A stretch of 24,486 bases of DNA from Actinobacteria bacterium ATB1 (GTDB lineage Bacteria; Actinomycetota; Acidimicrobiia; UBA2766): positions 1 through 24,486 of the forward strand of contig QWHP01000076.1 of assembly GCA_021404985.1 (NCBI GenBank), written 5' to 3'. The notes under the pieces were generated by a model. It was not told the DNA's origin and searched no databases. It saw only the letters and a list, made by a program, of their open reading frames with translations. Within the stretch, counting starts at the first letter, position 1; the number at the start of each line of letters is the position of its first letter. The translations under genes and the position numbers were made by a program. Below are positions 6,951 to 14,841 of the stretch, piece by piece.

Positions 6951-8246
6951 TCAGTTCTGTAGGACCGACATAACCTGCGGGAGATACTGGTCGAGCAGAA
7001 CCTGGTTGTCGGCCTCGAGGTTCAGGCGCAGGAGGGGCTCGGTGTTCGAGGGTCGGAGGTTGAACCACCAGTCCTCGTAGGAGACGGTGAGCCCGTCCTC
7101 CCAGTCCTTGTCGGCGTCCGCGAACTTCTCGGATACGGCATCCATGACCGCCACGGGGTCGCTGACCTTGAAGTTGATCTCCCCCGAAGACACGTAGCGC
7201 TCGAAGGGCTTGCGCAACTCCGAGAGCGGCACGTCTGCCTGGCACAGCTGTTCGAGCACGAGGAGGGCGGCAATCACACCTGAGTCCGCACGGAAGTTGT
7301 CGCGAAAGTAGTAGTGACCTGAGTGCTCACCCGCGAAGACGGCTCCCGTTTCTGCCATGAGCTGCTTGATGAACGAGGGACCGACACGACTGCGGATCGG
7401 CTCCCCCCCGGACTCGGTTATCTTCTGGCGGGGGTTGCGAGCAAGGATCCCCTTCGCCACGAGTGCTGTCGTGGTCGAGCCGCTGACCGGCTCCGCCTTG
7501 TCGTCGATAAGGAAGACACGGTCCGCGTCCCCGTCGAAAGCGAGACCGATATCGCAGCGCTCCCTGGTGAGGGCAGCCTGGAGATCGCGAAGGTTCTCGG
7601 GTTGGATCGGGTCCGCCGGATGGTTCGGGAAAGTGCCGTCGAGCTCGAGGAACATCGGGAAGAGCTCGAAGGGGAGGCGCTCGAACAGTTCCGGGACGAC
7701 TAGGCCACCCATGCCATTGGCGGTGTCGACTGCCACACGGAGTGGCTTCAGAGACTGCACGTCAACGAAGCGCAGGACGTGGTCGATGTACTCTCGGAGC
7801 ACGTTCTGACGGGAGATCACTCCCTTGGAGATCGCGTTCTTGACCGAGTCGGCCTCGACGAGAGCCTTCAGGTCCTTCAGGCCGGTTTCCTCCCCGACGG
7901 GCGCAGCCCGCGAAAGGCAGAGTTTGATCCCGTTGAACTCGGCAGGGTTGTGGCTGGCGGTGAACATGGCACCGGGAGCGTCGAATCGACCGGAGGCGAA
8001 GTACAGCATGTCGGTGGATGCGAGGCCGATGTCCATGACGTCGTCGCCGACGTCGGTGGCACCCTCCATGAACGCCTTCGCGAGGGGGTCCGAGGAGACG
8101 CGCATGTCCCGTCCCACGACCATCCGCCCGGCGGCCGTGAAGTGGGCAAAGGCCCGTCCGATCTTCCGTACGATCTCCTCGTCGATCTCTTCCGGATACA
8201 CGCCACGGATGTCGTAGGCCTTGAAGATGACGTCGAGTAGAGACAC
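6951..8246 (-). CDS. manB: Phosphomannomutase/phosphoglucomutase
   Basis: This 431-aa alpha-D-phosphohexomutase interconverts hexose-6-phosphate and hexose-1-phosphate, supplying mannose-1-phosphate (or glucose-1-phosphate) for nucleotide sugars. All four signature loops are present: FTASHNPAEFNG with phosphoserine S98, the metal-binding AFDGDADRV (236-244), the sugar-binding GEHSGHYYF, and the C-terminal phosphate loop RPSNTEP. The GTG at 8246 gives the normal N-terminus (FKAYDIRGVYP at 8-18) and has an AGGAG ribosome site five bases upstream. It is the first gene of the long leftward run and is divergent from the membrane glycosyltransferase. Pairing with a SIS isomerase is also seen in mycobacteria (Rv3256c/Rv3257c). 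Confidence 0.96.
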   Translation of the reverse strand: MSLLDVIFKAYDIRGVYPEEIDEEIVRKIGRAFAHFTAAGRMVVGRDMRVSSDPLAKAFMEGATDVGDDVMDIGLASTDMLYFASGRFDAPGAMFTASHNPAEFNGIKLCLSRAAPVGEETGLKDLKALVEADSVKNAISKGVISRQNVLREYIDHVLRFVDVQSLKPLRVAVDTANGMGGLVVPELFERLPFELFPMFLELDGTFPNHPADPIQPENLRDLQAALTRERCDIGLAFDGDADRVFLIDDKAEPVSGSTTTALVAKGILARNPRQKITESGGEPIRSRVGPSFIKQLMAETGAVFAGEHSGHYYFRDNFRADSGVIAALLVLEQLCQADVPLSELRKPFERYVSSGEINFKVSDPVAVMDAVSEKFADADKDWEDGLTVSYEDWWFNLRPSNTEPLLRLNLEADNQVLLDQYLPQVMSVLQN

Positions 8247-8290
8247 ACTTGCTCCTGTCCTGGCGGAGCCGGCGGAAACAGCAATCGCTG

Positions 8291-8318
8291 AGGGTACCGG
8301 TCGCCCCGGCGTTGACAA
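8291..8318 (-). promoter_or_regulatory. Candidate promoter for the manB-led run, sharing its -35 with the divergent gene
   Basis: Reading leftward, TTGTCA (8318-8313) and TACCCT (8296-8291) are separated by 16 bp and lie about 45 bp upstream of the GTG at 8246. The heptamer TTGACAA at 8312-8318 also reads as a perfect TTGACA -35 on the plus strand (8312-8317). From there a start site would fall close to the GTG at 8347. The plus-strand -10 is poor. Hexamer matching only; no experimental support. Confidence 0.35.
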
Positions 8319-8346
8319 ATCGGGGGGCAACTCACATGCGACACTC

Positions 8347-10803
8347 GTGGATCGCGTCGCGACGGCCGTTTCCTTCTCGGCAACCTACCTGGTCGTACTC
8401 CTGACCTTCACTCCCCGGCTGCTTCTCCGGCGGACTCTCGCGACCGGTGGCGACATGGGGTCGCACCACTACGTGTCGAGAGCCGCAGAGCAATTCCTGC
8501 CCTGGTCGCTGGGTGGGTGGGCAACCGGATGGTACGCGGGAATGCCCGTTCTGGAGTTCTACTTCCCAGCGCCGTACGTTCTCATCTGGCTCGTCACGCA
8601 CGTGACCGGCTACGAGGTCGCCTTCAAGCTCATCACGGTGTTCGGTATCTTCCTGCTCCCGGTGGCCTCCTGGTTCCTGTTCAGGATGCTGGACGCGCCG
8701 CCTCTGGCCAGGGCAGTGGCGCCGTTCGGCGCGGTGGCGTTCCTGTGGATCGAGGGCAGGGCCGGGCCCCCTGACACAAGCCAGCTCAACATCTTCGGCG
8801 GGTTCCTCACCTCCACGATGGCAGGAGAGTTCGGCTACTCGATAGCTCTCTCGTTCGTCCTCGTCTGCCTCGGCCTCCTCTATCGCGCTACCCGCAGGTG
8901 CGCGGGCACGCTGCCATGGGGCCTCATCGCCCTGACATCTCTCCTCATCGGCATCACCACGATCACGCACCTCATCCCGGTGACGGTCCTCGGCTTCGCG
9001 GCCCCCGTCCTGGTCATCGGCGCGGTCCGCCGCGACCGGCCCGCCCTCTGGGGTGGGCTAGCGGCCGCTGTTCCGACCCTGGTGGTCGGACTGGTGCTGA
9101 TGACGACGAAGGGCGTCTGGTCCGGCCCTTGGTATGCGATCGTCGGATGGCTCTTCGCTCTCTTGGTCCTGGCCTCTACCGTGATGCTCTGGGTCGCAGG
9201 GTTCGACTGGCGACGGCTGGCGGCCGTGGGAGTCGTCGCGGCCCTCGGGTTCGGGGTCGCTGCCTTCTGGTTCTTGCCCTTCTGGGTCCTTCACGAGTTC
9301 ACCGCCCCCTCCGAGTGGACCAACGTGACCGGAGCGGCCTACGTCCTACCCCTCCGATTCGTCCCGGTGCTCGTCCTCGCCGCCGCCGCCGTCGCCGTGG
9401 CGATCTGGCGTCGCAGGCCGGGACCCCTGGTCCTCGCCTGGACGGGGGCGGTCGCAGTCGTCGTGTTCGAGCTCGTTCCGACGGGGCCGATGGTCAACGG
9501 TCGCGTGCTTCCCGTCTGGTACCTGATGATGTGCCTCGTGGCCGTCTGGGGAGCAGGTGAGGTCTTCGACTGGGTTCCGCTGAGGGGGAACTTGCGGTGG
9601 GTATCGGCAGCTCTGGCCGTCGCAGTCGCAGGCGCCATCGCCGCCACCTCCGTCCTCCCGTCTCAGAACAACCGTCCCGGTGGACCCACGTGGGCGACCC
9701 ACAACTACAGCGGCTACGAGGTCCAGCCGGGCTGGGAGGAGCTCCAGAAACTCATGGCGTCCATCCAGGACCTGCCGCCGGGACGTGTTGCGTGGGAGTA
9801 CAACGACGACTACGAGCGGTTCGGCACGCCCCGCGCCCTCGAGAACATCCCGTTCTTCACGGACAAGGACACGATGGAGGGACTGCTCGTCGAAGGCTCC
9901 GTTTCTGCGCTCCCTCACTTCTGGCTCCAGGGTCTCTTCTCCCCTGCCGCGACCGGCGCCGTACCCGGACCCCAATACCCGGCTTTCGACGCCGAGAACG
10001 CCACCCGCCTGCTCGAGATCTTCGGGGTCGAGTGGTTCGTCGCCGAGACCCCGTCGGTGGTCTCGGGGTTCCGCGAGACGCCGGGTGTCACCGAATACGG
10101 GTCCTCGGGGGAGAGGTTCACGATCTTCGAGATCGAGGACGCGTCCCTCGTATACGTCCCCGAGTACGAGCCCGTCCGGTTGAACGAGGAGGTCCTCGCG
10201 GGCATGCCGGACTGGCGGACCGACGTCGTCCTCCCCTGGCTCGAGGACCCGTCGGCCTGGGACGTGCCTCTGACCTTGGGGGCCCTGGGTTTCGGCGCGC
10301 CGGGGGACAACTCCGCTCTGGACGACCTCTCGGAGGTCGACTCTGTCGAGGAACTCGACTCGGCACCCCGCAGGCCGACCTCGGACCCTGGGGCGGTGGA
10401 GTCCCGACTCGAGCGAACCCGTATCACGTTCGAGACCGAGGCCGTCGGACAACCCCACGTCGTCGCCGTCTCGTACTTCCCGAACTGGCATGCCGAGGGT
10501 GCCGAGGGCCCCTACTTCCTGACGCCCTCCCTGATGCTCGTCTACCCGACCCAGGAGCGGGTGACTATCACATACGAACCGAATCCGATCGAGAGGCTCG
10601 GCGGAATCGTCTCCCTGGTGTCCCTGCTGGCCATCGCGGCCCTCGGCGTGGTCGGTGTCAGGCGACGCAGGGGCCGGCACGACGGCGAAGCCGGGATCGA
10701 GGCAGGGGTCGAGGTCTCAGGGGACGACGCGCTTTGGGGCTCGAGGGGCGGGGGCAGGCACGACGTAGAGGCCGTCGCGCCGGTTTCGTTCGATCCGCCT
10801 TAG
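8347..10803 (+). CDS. Large polytopic membrane protein, GT-C / PTPS-related type, putative glycosyltransferase
   Basis: This protein of about 818 aa has an N-terminal membrane segment, a first loop with GGDMGSHH around D36, roughly a dozen hydrophobic segments up to about residue 450, a large soluble domain (about 450-760) and a final membrane anchor followed by RRRRGR. The layout and the early acidic loop match the 6-pyruvoyl-tetrahydropterin-synthase-related membrane family (a misnomer), which resembles GT-C glycosyltransferases using polyprenyl-phosphate sugars. The frame is open upstream to 8221, but that part overlaps the manB ribosome site and start. The GTG at 8347, directly before the first membrane segment, is the likely start and may be leaderless. 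The tail overlaps the end of the convergent GT2 gene by 87 bp. The likely role, envelope glycan or glycolipid transfer, is inferred. Confidence 0.82.
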   Translation: MDRVATAVSFSATYLVVLLTFTPRLLLRRTLATGGDMGSHHYVSRAAEQFLPWSLGGWATGWYAGMPVLEFYFPAPYVLIWLVTHVTGYEVAFKLITVFGIFLLPVASWFLFRMLDAPPLARAVAPFGAVAFLWIEGRAGPPDTSQLNIFGGFLTSTMAGEFGYSIALSFVLVCLGLLYRATRRCAGTLPWGLIALTSLLIGITTITHLIPVTVLGFAAPVLVIGAVRRDRPALWGGLAAAVPTLVVGLVLMTTKGVWSGPWYAIVGWLFALLVLASTVMLWVAGFDWRRLAAVGVVAALGFGVAAFWFLPFWVLHEFTAPSEWTNVTGAAYVLPLRFVPVLVLAAAAVAVAIWRRRPGPLVLAWTGAVAVVVFELVPTGPMVNGRVLPVWYLMMCLVAVWGAGEVFDWVPLRGNLRWVSAALAVAVAGAIAATSVLPSQNNRPGGPTWATHNYSGYEVQPGWEELQKLMASIQDLPPGRVAWEYNDDYERFGTPRALENIPFFTDKDTMEGLLVEGSVSALPHFWLQGLFSPAATGAVPGPQYPAFDAENATRLLEIFGVEWFVAETPSVVSGFRETPGVTEYGSSGERFTIFEIEDASLVYVPEYEPVRLNEEVLAGMPDWRTDVVLPWLEDPSAWDVPLTLGALGFGAPGDNSALDDLSEVDSVEELDSAPRRPTSDPGAVESRLERTRITFETEAVGQPHVVAVSYFPNWHAEGAEGPYFLTPSLMLVYPTQERVTITYEPNPIERLGGIVSLVSLLAIAALGVVGVRRRRGRHDGEAGIEAGVEVSGDDALWGSRGGGRHDVEAVAPVSFDPP

Positions 10804-11505
10804 AGACTTGAGCATCCGCATTGTGTCCCGGGGGAGGTTGACGCTCGTCCCGTGCAGGTGTCGCGTGTCGGTGGCGGGATCACGCATGCGGACAGGGACC
10901 TCCACGACCGAGAACTCGTTCGCGGCTGCGATGACGAGGGCTTCGACGTCGAAGGCGAAGTCGTCGATAGTGGCGAGGCCGAAGATCACGGCGCCCACGC
11001 CATGCCGGAATCCCTTGAGACCGCATTGCGGATCGGCGACCGCGACCATCCGGGTCGTGTTCACCAGGATGCTGAAGAGGCGTCCCGCCACGCGCCGTAC
11101 GAGGCCCCTGTGGTGCTCGCGTCTCCCGATCGCGACGTCCGCCCCGGCTTCGAGCGCCGACACCACGGCCGCGATCTGACGCGTGCCGTACGCGAGGTCG
11201 GCGTCCGTGAACACGGCGTGTTCGCCCTTCACCGCGAGCATGCCGGTTCTCACCGCCGCCCCCTTGCCCTTGTTGTGCCTGTGACGGAGAAGTCGCAGGT
11301 TAGAGCCGTCCGGCCAGTGCGCGGCGGCAGCCTCGATGACAGCCACAGTGTCATCGGAGCTCCCGTCGTCCACGACGATCACCTCGACGGCGAAGTCGCT
11401 GTTCGAAGCGAACTCGACGAGCTCCTCGAGGGATGCGGAGAGGTTCTCGGCCTCGTTGAATGCCGGGATGACGATGGAGAGGTCGGGCGCGGGGCTGGCG
11501 TTCAC
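10717..11505 (-). CDS. GT2 glycosyltransferase, polyprenyl-phosphate sugar synthase-like (Alg5/DPM type)
   Basis: This soluble GT-A glycosyltransferase of about 262 aa has LSIVIPAFNEAENL near the N-terminus, VDDGSSDD (45-52), the HNKGKGAAVRTGML nucleotide-sugar segment, the metal-binding FTDADLAYG (D101, D103) and ADPQCGLKGFR. These are features of dolichyl-phosphate glucosyl- and mannosyltransferases, which load a sugar from a nucleotide donor onto a polyprenyl phosphate. I place the start at the GTG at 11505, just before the conserved core. An ATG at 11556 adds 17 non-conserved residues and is an alternative. The gene is divergent from the LOG gene and convergent with the GT-C-like membrane protein, a plausible user of its lipid-linked sugar. 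Confidence 0.92.
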   Translation of the reverse strand: MNASPAPDLSIVIPAFNEAENLSASLEELVEFASNSDFAVEVIVVDDGSSDDTVAVIEAAAAHWPDGSNLRLLRHRHNKGKGAAVRTGMLAVKGEHAVFTDADLAYGTRQIAAVVSALEAGADVAIGRREHHRGLVRRVAGRLFSILVNTTRMVAVADPQCGLKGFRHGVGAVIFGLATIDDFAFDVEALVIAAANEFSVVEVPVRMRDPATDTRHLHGTSVNLPRDTMRMLKSLRRIERNRRDGLYVVPAPAPRAPKRVVP

Positions 11506-11594
11506 CTCCCCACCATAGGATCCCTCCACGCCGGGTCTGCCAGAGCACAGATCCATGCCTATCCGGGCGCGGCCTCCGATGGCAGACTCGGAAC

Positions 11595-12188
11595 ATGACT
11601 TCCGCCCTGACGCGGATCTGCGTCTTCTGCGGCTCGTCCCGAGGGAAGCAGCCCGCCTACGAGGCCCAGGCCGAGTACCTCGCGACCGAGCTGGTGGCCT
11701 CCGGCCTCGAAGTCGTCTACGGCGGGGCCGACGTCGGCCTCATGAAGGCTGTGGCGGACACCGCCCTCGCCCGAGGCGGTCGCGTCACAGGAGTCATCCC
11801 ACGCGGTCTGTTCAGCCGGGAGATCGCCCATGAGGGACTGACGAACCTGATCGAGGTCGACTCGATGCACGAACGCAAGCAGCTCATGTTCGAGCTCGCG
11901 GACGCGTTCGTGGGGCTCCCGGGGGGTCTCGGCACCATCGAGGAGGTCGCGGAGATCACGACTTGGGGTCAGCTCGGCCTCCACAGAAAACCGATCGTTC
12001 TCGTCGACACGGAGGGGTTCTGGCGGCCGCTGCTCGCCCAGCTCGACCGTTGTGTCGTCGACGGGTTTCTATCGGTCCGCAACCGGGCGCTGATCGTCGC
12101 CGTCGAGTCGGCCGGCGAGGTGCTGCCTGCCATCAAGGCATACGACGTCGAACCATCGGAGAAGTGGCTCGACAGTGAGACGACCTGA
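11595..12188 (+). CDS. LOG family protein (nucleoside 5'-monophosphate phosphoribohydrolase)
   Basis: This 197-aa Rossmann-fold protein of the LOG family is often misnamed lysine decarboxylase. It has ICVFCGSSRG at 8-17, VVYGGADVGLM, MHERKQLMFE and the diagnostic PGGLGTIEE nucleotide-binding/catalytic loop. Family members cleave the N-glycosidic bond of nucleoside monophosphates such as AMP or cytokinin ribotides, releasing base and ribose-5-phosphate. The start is the ATG at 11595 with a weak ribosome site. It stands alone between a divergent GT2 gene and a convergent zinc-ribbon gene, with a strong hairpin directly after its stop. Which nucleotide it acts on cannot be read from the sequence. 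Confidence 0.95.
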   Translation: MTSALTRICVFCGSSRGKQPAYEAQAEYLATELVASGLEVVYGGADVGLMKAVADTALARGGRVTGVIPRGLFSREIAHEGLTNLIEVDSMHERKQLMFELADAFVGLPGGLGTIEEVAEITTWGQLGLHRKPIVLVDTEGFWRPLLAQLDRCVVDGFLSVRNRALIVAVESAGEVLPAIKAYDVEPSEKWLDSETT

Positions 12189-12221
12189 GCCGGGGCACCC
12201 GATGCGTTCGGGCGTCCCGGC
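12189..12221. terminator. Bidirectional hairpin between convergent genes
   Basis: Starting on the base after the LOG stop, a 14-bp near-perfect stem (12189-12202 with 12208-12221, two non-Watson-Crick positions) encloses the loop TGCGT. There is no long U tract. It lies nine bases from the zinc-ribbon gene's stop, so it can serve as a terminator for both. Confidence 0.7.
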
Positions 12222-12230
12222 AGGTTGGGC

Positions 12231-12425
12231 TCAGGCCGACTTGCGCTTCTGGACCGTGGCCCTCGACAGGACCTCGTTGAGGGGGATCGGGGGACTTCCG
12301 GACTCCGTGTCCTTCCACCACTTGTGCTCGCACTTGTGACAAGAGTGGAAGTCAAGACGCTCCTCGTTGTGGAGCTTGATCCGGATCTGGATCACACGAT
12401 CCGCGCGGCAGTTCGGACAGCGCAT
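12231..12425 (-). CDS. Small zinc-ribbon protein
   Basis: This 64-aa protein starts directly with a zinc ribbon: CPNC (C3, C6) and CHKC (C29, C32), with a 22-residue spacer rich in beta-strand residues and ending CEHKWWKD. This resembles the C-terminal ribbon of TFIIS/RPB9-type factors, but the acidic DE pair that acts inside RNA polymerase in TFIIS is absent. The tail is basic (QKRKSA). The ATG at 12425 has an ACGAGG ribosome site six bases upstream. A longer open frame to 12575 is arginine-rich and not convincing. Function unknown; nucleic-acid or protein binding is plausible. Confidence 0.75.
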   Translation of the reverse strand: MRCPNCRADRVIQIRIKLHNEERLDFHSCHKCEHKWWKDTESGSPPIPLNEVLSRATVQKRKSA

Positions 12426-12668
12426 TCGAGCCTCGTTGTCTTCCGGTGCCCGTCCTTGGCCCCTGCTACTCCTGGTCCGCCTATCGACACGGTGCCTGGG
12501 CAACCTGAGCGACTTCGGACGATTACGGGGGATTTGGTGCACAAATGACGCGCAGGGACCATCCCGCCTAGTCACCGCTTCCCAGCCGCACAGCGCACCG
12601 CTGCGTCATCGGAGCTGGACCGGTCTTGCCGGTTGCCGCCATCGCATTCCGCCCCGTCCGGGAATCGG

Positions 12669-13418
12669 TCAGGAGGCTGATCCTGCGAGAATCACGGCGA
12701 CCATCGTGAGGGCGTTGTTCGTCGCATGCGCTGCGATCGGCATCGTCAGGGACCCGGCATCGCGCGTCCGCAACCAACCGAGCAGCAGGCCGAAGATTAC
12801 GAGTTGGAGGAGCGAGGCCGCGTTGAAGTGCGTGGCCGACCACAGGACTGCCGTGAGGGCGATCGGGACCCACAGTGTCCGTAGCGGGGTGGGCCGCGAT
12901 CTCCCGGCGCGGACGGACCGATCGGCGCTGCTGGCGAGCCAGGAGAGGACGAACCCCCGCCAGTACAGCTCCTCACCAATGGGAGCGAGGACAACCGCGC
13001 TTACGAAGAGTGAGGCGAGGAGAAACGGCTCTTCGAATGATTCCCGGTACGGGGCGAGCGTGTCGAGGTCGGAAACGAGCAGCTCGAGGAGTGCGCCCAC
13101 GCCGAGGAAAACGATCCATGCCCCGGCACCGGCAAGGACCCCGAGGACCACGGAACGCCACGGAGAGGAAGACCGCCTCCAGCCGAGGTCTGCGGCCCTC
13201 CCACCGAGCAGTCGGATGCCCCAAATGCTGCCGGCGATCAGGACGAGTGGCAGGGTGAAGCCCGCAAGCCGCAGGACGTTCTCCTCGATCGCGTTCGGAT
13301 CGACGGCGCCGGCGACAGACCGCACGATCGGGGTGGCTACGACGGCCAGGATGCTCGGGATGAGGAACGACAGGAGCCAGATCCCGAGAGCGAGCATCGG
13401 CCACAGCCCGGCGGCCAC
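12669..13418 (-). CDS. CPBP family intramembrane metalloprotease
   Basis: The protein is a polytopic membrane protein of 249 aa from the GTG at 13418. All three CPBP/Abi motifs are present: GEELYWRGF with E149, E150 and R154; LWSATHFN with H197; and HATNN with H231 and N235. The family includes CAAX prenyl proteases and bacteriocin-immunity proteases that cleave within the membrane; the substrate here is unknown. The frame continues without a stop back to a CTG at 13532 that overlaps the previous gene's TGA, which would add a 38-residue proline-rich cytosolic leader. No ATG, GTG or TTG lies in that stretch. It follows the DUF6788-like gene in a minus-strand run. Confidence 0.93.
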   Translation of the reverse strand: MAAGLWPMLALGIWLLSFLIPSILAVVATPIVRSVAGAVDPNAIEENVLRLAGFTLPLVLIAGSIWGIRLLGGRAADLGWRRSSSPWRSVVLGVLAGAGAWIVFLGVGALLELLVSDLDTLAPYRESFEEPFLLASLFVSAVVLAPIGEELYWRGFVLSWLASSADRSVRAGRSRPTPLRTLWVPIALTAVLWSATHFNAASLLQLVIFGLLLGWLRTRDAGSLTMPIAAHATNNALTMVAVILAGSAS

Positions 13419-13528
13419 TTCGAGCTTGGGTGGCGGTTCGAGCGGCAGGAGGGGCGCAGCGGCGCCATCAGGTGTCCGTCGGTCCTCGCGCCCGACTGCG
13501 CGTGTCCGAGATGGTGCGGGGTCGGAGC

Positions 13529-13903
13529 TCAGGTCGTCCCCTCGAGGTCGGGGGGTGGGTTCTTCCCCAGGTAGCGCGAGCGCTGGCGGCCGTCCTCACG
13601 CCAGTACGCATACCAATAGGGGCCGTGTGGACAAGCCGTGCAGGCCTCTTTCCCGCAGCGTACCCACTGCTGCCGGTAGCGCACACGCGGGGCCGGTTTC
13701 GGGAGAGCGGGCGGCGACCCCTCGGGGTTCCGTGGGCCTCCCGGGACTGGGGGGTCCATCGAGCCTTCGAGAGCATCGGGGTCGTCGATGGGGTCGAACC
13801 GGGGTCCGTCTGATCCGACAAGCAGACCTTGGGCATAGATGATGACACGCCGCAGTTCGTACTCGTCGAGGTGACGGAGCGAACGCTTCAGGGTCTCGTC
13901 CAC
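13529..13903 (-). CDS. DUF6788-like cysteine/aromatic-motif protein
   Basis: This 124-aa protein has a helical, charged N-terminus (LKRSLRHLDEYELRR), a proline-rich middle (about 46-73) and a compact C-terminal motif, YRQQWVRCGKEACTACPHGPYW with C83, C88 and C91, then YAYWREDGRQRSRYLGK. That motif matches the small DUF6788-type proteins found widely in actinobacteria and mobile contexts, whose function is unknown. The cysteines suggest a metal site. The GTG start at 13903 follows the DUF3499 stop by nine bases and has no clear ribosome site, suggesting coupling. Confidence 0.75.
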   Translation of the reverse strand: MDETLKRSLRHLDEYELRRVIIYAQGLLVGSDGPRFDPIDDPDALEGSMDPPVPGGPRNPEGSPPALPKPAPRVRYRQQWVRCGKEACTACPHGPYWYAYWREDGRQRSRYLGKNPPPDLEGTT

Positions 13904-13912
13904 GGACCCATG

Positions 13913-14605
13913 CTATGGCAGCAGGTGGGGGTCCCTCAGGCTCTCTGCATCCTCGACGGCAGACTCGTCCTCGTCGAGTTCGTCACCGAAGGTCGAATCG
14001 TCGTCCCAGTAGTCGACAAGCCCGTCGGCGATGCCGCCCACGGCGGAGTCCGAGATGTCGAGCTCGGCATCCCCGTCGGCGTCCGCATGGTCCCCGGCAC
14101 CCGAAAGCTCGGTGCCGGGACCCGTGCCCGAATCGGACGCGACGTCGTGAAGATCCCGGGCGAGACGCTCGATCCGGCGGGTTATGTCGGAGGGCTCGCT
14201 GCGGTCTGCCACGTCGAGCGGCCCACTCGGATGGTCCTCCGACGGTACGTACCCACCGGGAAGATCAGCACGTCGGCGGACACGCAGGCCTCTCTTCGCC
14301 CGCATCGCCGGATGGTCGTCCTCGCGGCGTGGGCGGTTCGCCTCGGCGCTCTGGACGAAGAGGGGCTGTTCCAGCCGGCGCCTGTCCTCGAGTTGCCAGC
14401 CGTTGGGGACCGTGAAGGCCTCGGCATGACGCAGGCAGAGGGCATGCGCCCCGTACGGGAGCTCGCCCTCGTAGTCGGCGAGGTAGACGGTCATCTCCTG
14501 ATAGTCGAAGGAGAACTGGTGTGTTGCAGGCCCTGTGCATCTCTGCTTCGAGCACGGGACTAGATTGCGGGGACGGGGCGTGGGGCGGATTCGCGGAGCA
14601 GCCAT
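13913..14605 (-). CDS. DUF3499 family protein
   Basis: This is an actinobacteria-specific family of unknown function. The conserved part is near the N-terminus: VPCSKQRCTGPATHQFSFDY (C18, C23), then YLADYEGELPYGAHALCLRHAEAFTVPNGWQ (C57, H60), probably a small zinc-binding fold. After residue 100 the sequence turns charged and disordered, ending in a very acidic tail rich in Asp and Glu. The ATG at 14605 is chosen because it places the cysteine motif at the usual distance; the frame is open further upstream without conserved content. In mycobacteria the DUF3499 gene (Rv3258c) sits beside manB; here manB is about 6 kb away in a separate run. Confidence 0.85.
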   Translation of the reverse strand: MAAPRIRPTPRPRNLVPCSKQRCTGPATHQFSFDYQEMTVYLADYEGELPYGAHALCLRHAEAFTVPNGWQLEDRRRLEQPLFVQSAEANRPRREDDHPAMRAKRGLRVRRRADLPGGYVPSEDHPSGPLDVADRSEPSDITRRIERLARDLHDVASDSGTGPGTELSGAGDHADADGDAELDISDSAVGGIADGLVDYWDDDSTFGDELDEDESAVEDAESLRDPHLLP

Positions 14606-14703
14606 TTCGCAGCACTCTACGGAGTCCCCTGTCCCACACCAAGCATCCCCCCTGACCTGGGACTTCATCGCCCTAGTCGCCCTCGCTGCCCCAAGACCCA
14701 ACC

Positions 14704-14812
14704 ACGTCGGCGGATCCAGACGCCTCGGCGGTGACTCGATCCGCCCACGTCACGGCAAGCACGCCGACCGGGTGGATTCGTCTGCCGCAGGAGCGCCTCG
14801 ATCCGCCCCCGG
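14704..14812. repeat. Two further GGYGGAT-N23-ATCCRCC palindromes
   Basis: One copy spans 14704-14750, with 13-bp arms starting ACGTCGGCGGATC that match their partner at 12 of 13 positions. GGCGGAT is at 14709-14715 and ATCCGCC at 14739-14745. The second has GGTGGAT at 14771-14777 and ATCCGCC at 14801-14807. Both spacers are exactly 23 nt, as in the pair at 1425-1584. The first copy also shares CCAGAC and GTGAC inside its spacer with the earlier copies. They lie between the L,D-transpeptidase stop and the DUF3499 start. Confidence 0.85.
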
Positions 14813-14841
14813 CACGAGGAGCTGGGCAGGCGTCGGGAACG

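Noticed and set aside
9346..10680. Minus-strand open frame of 444 codons
   Set aside because: Mirror of the GT-C-like membrane protein; highly charged with no membrane or enzyme motif.
12635..12650. Small palindrome ACCGG-N5-CCGGT after the CPBP protease stop as a terminator
   Set aside because: A five-base stem with no U tract is too weak to call.
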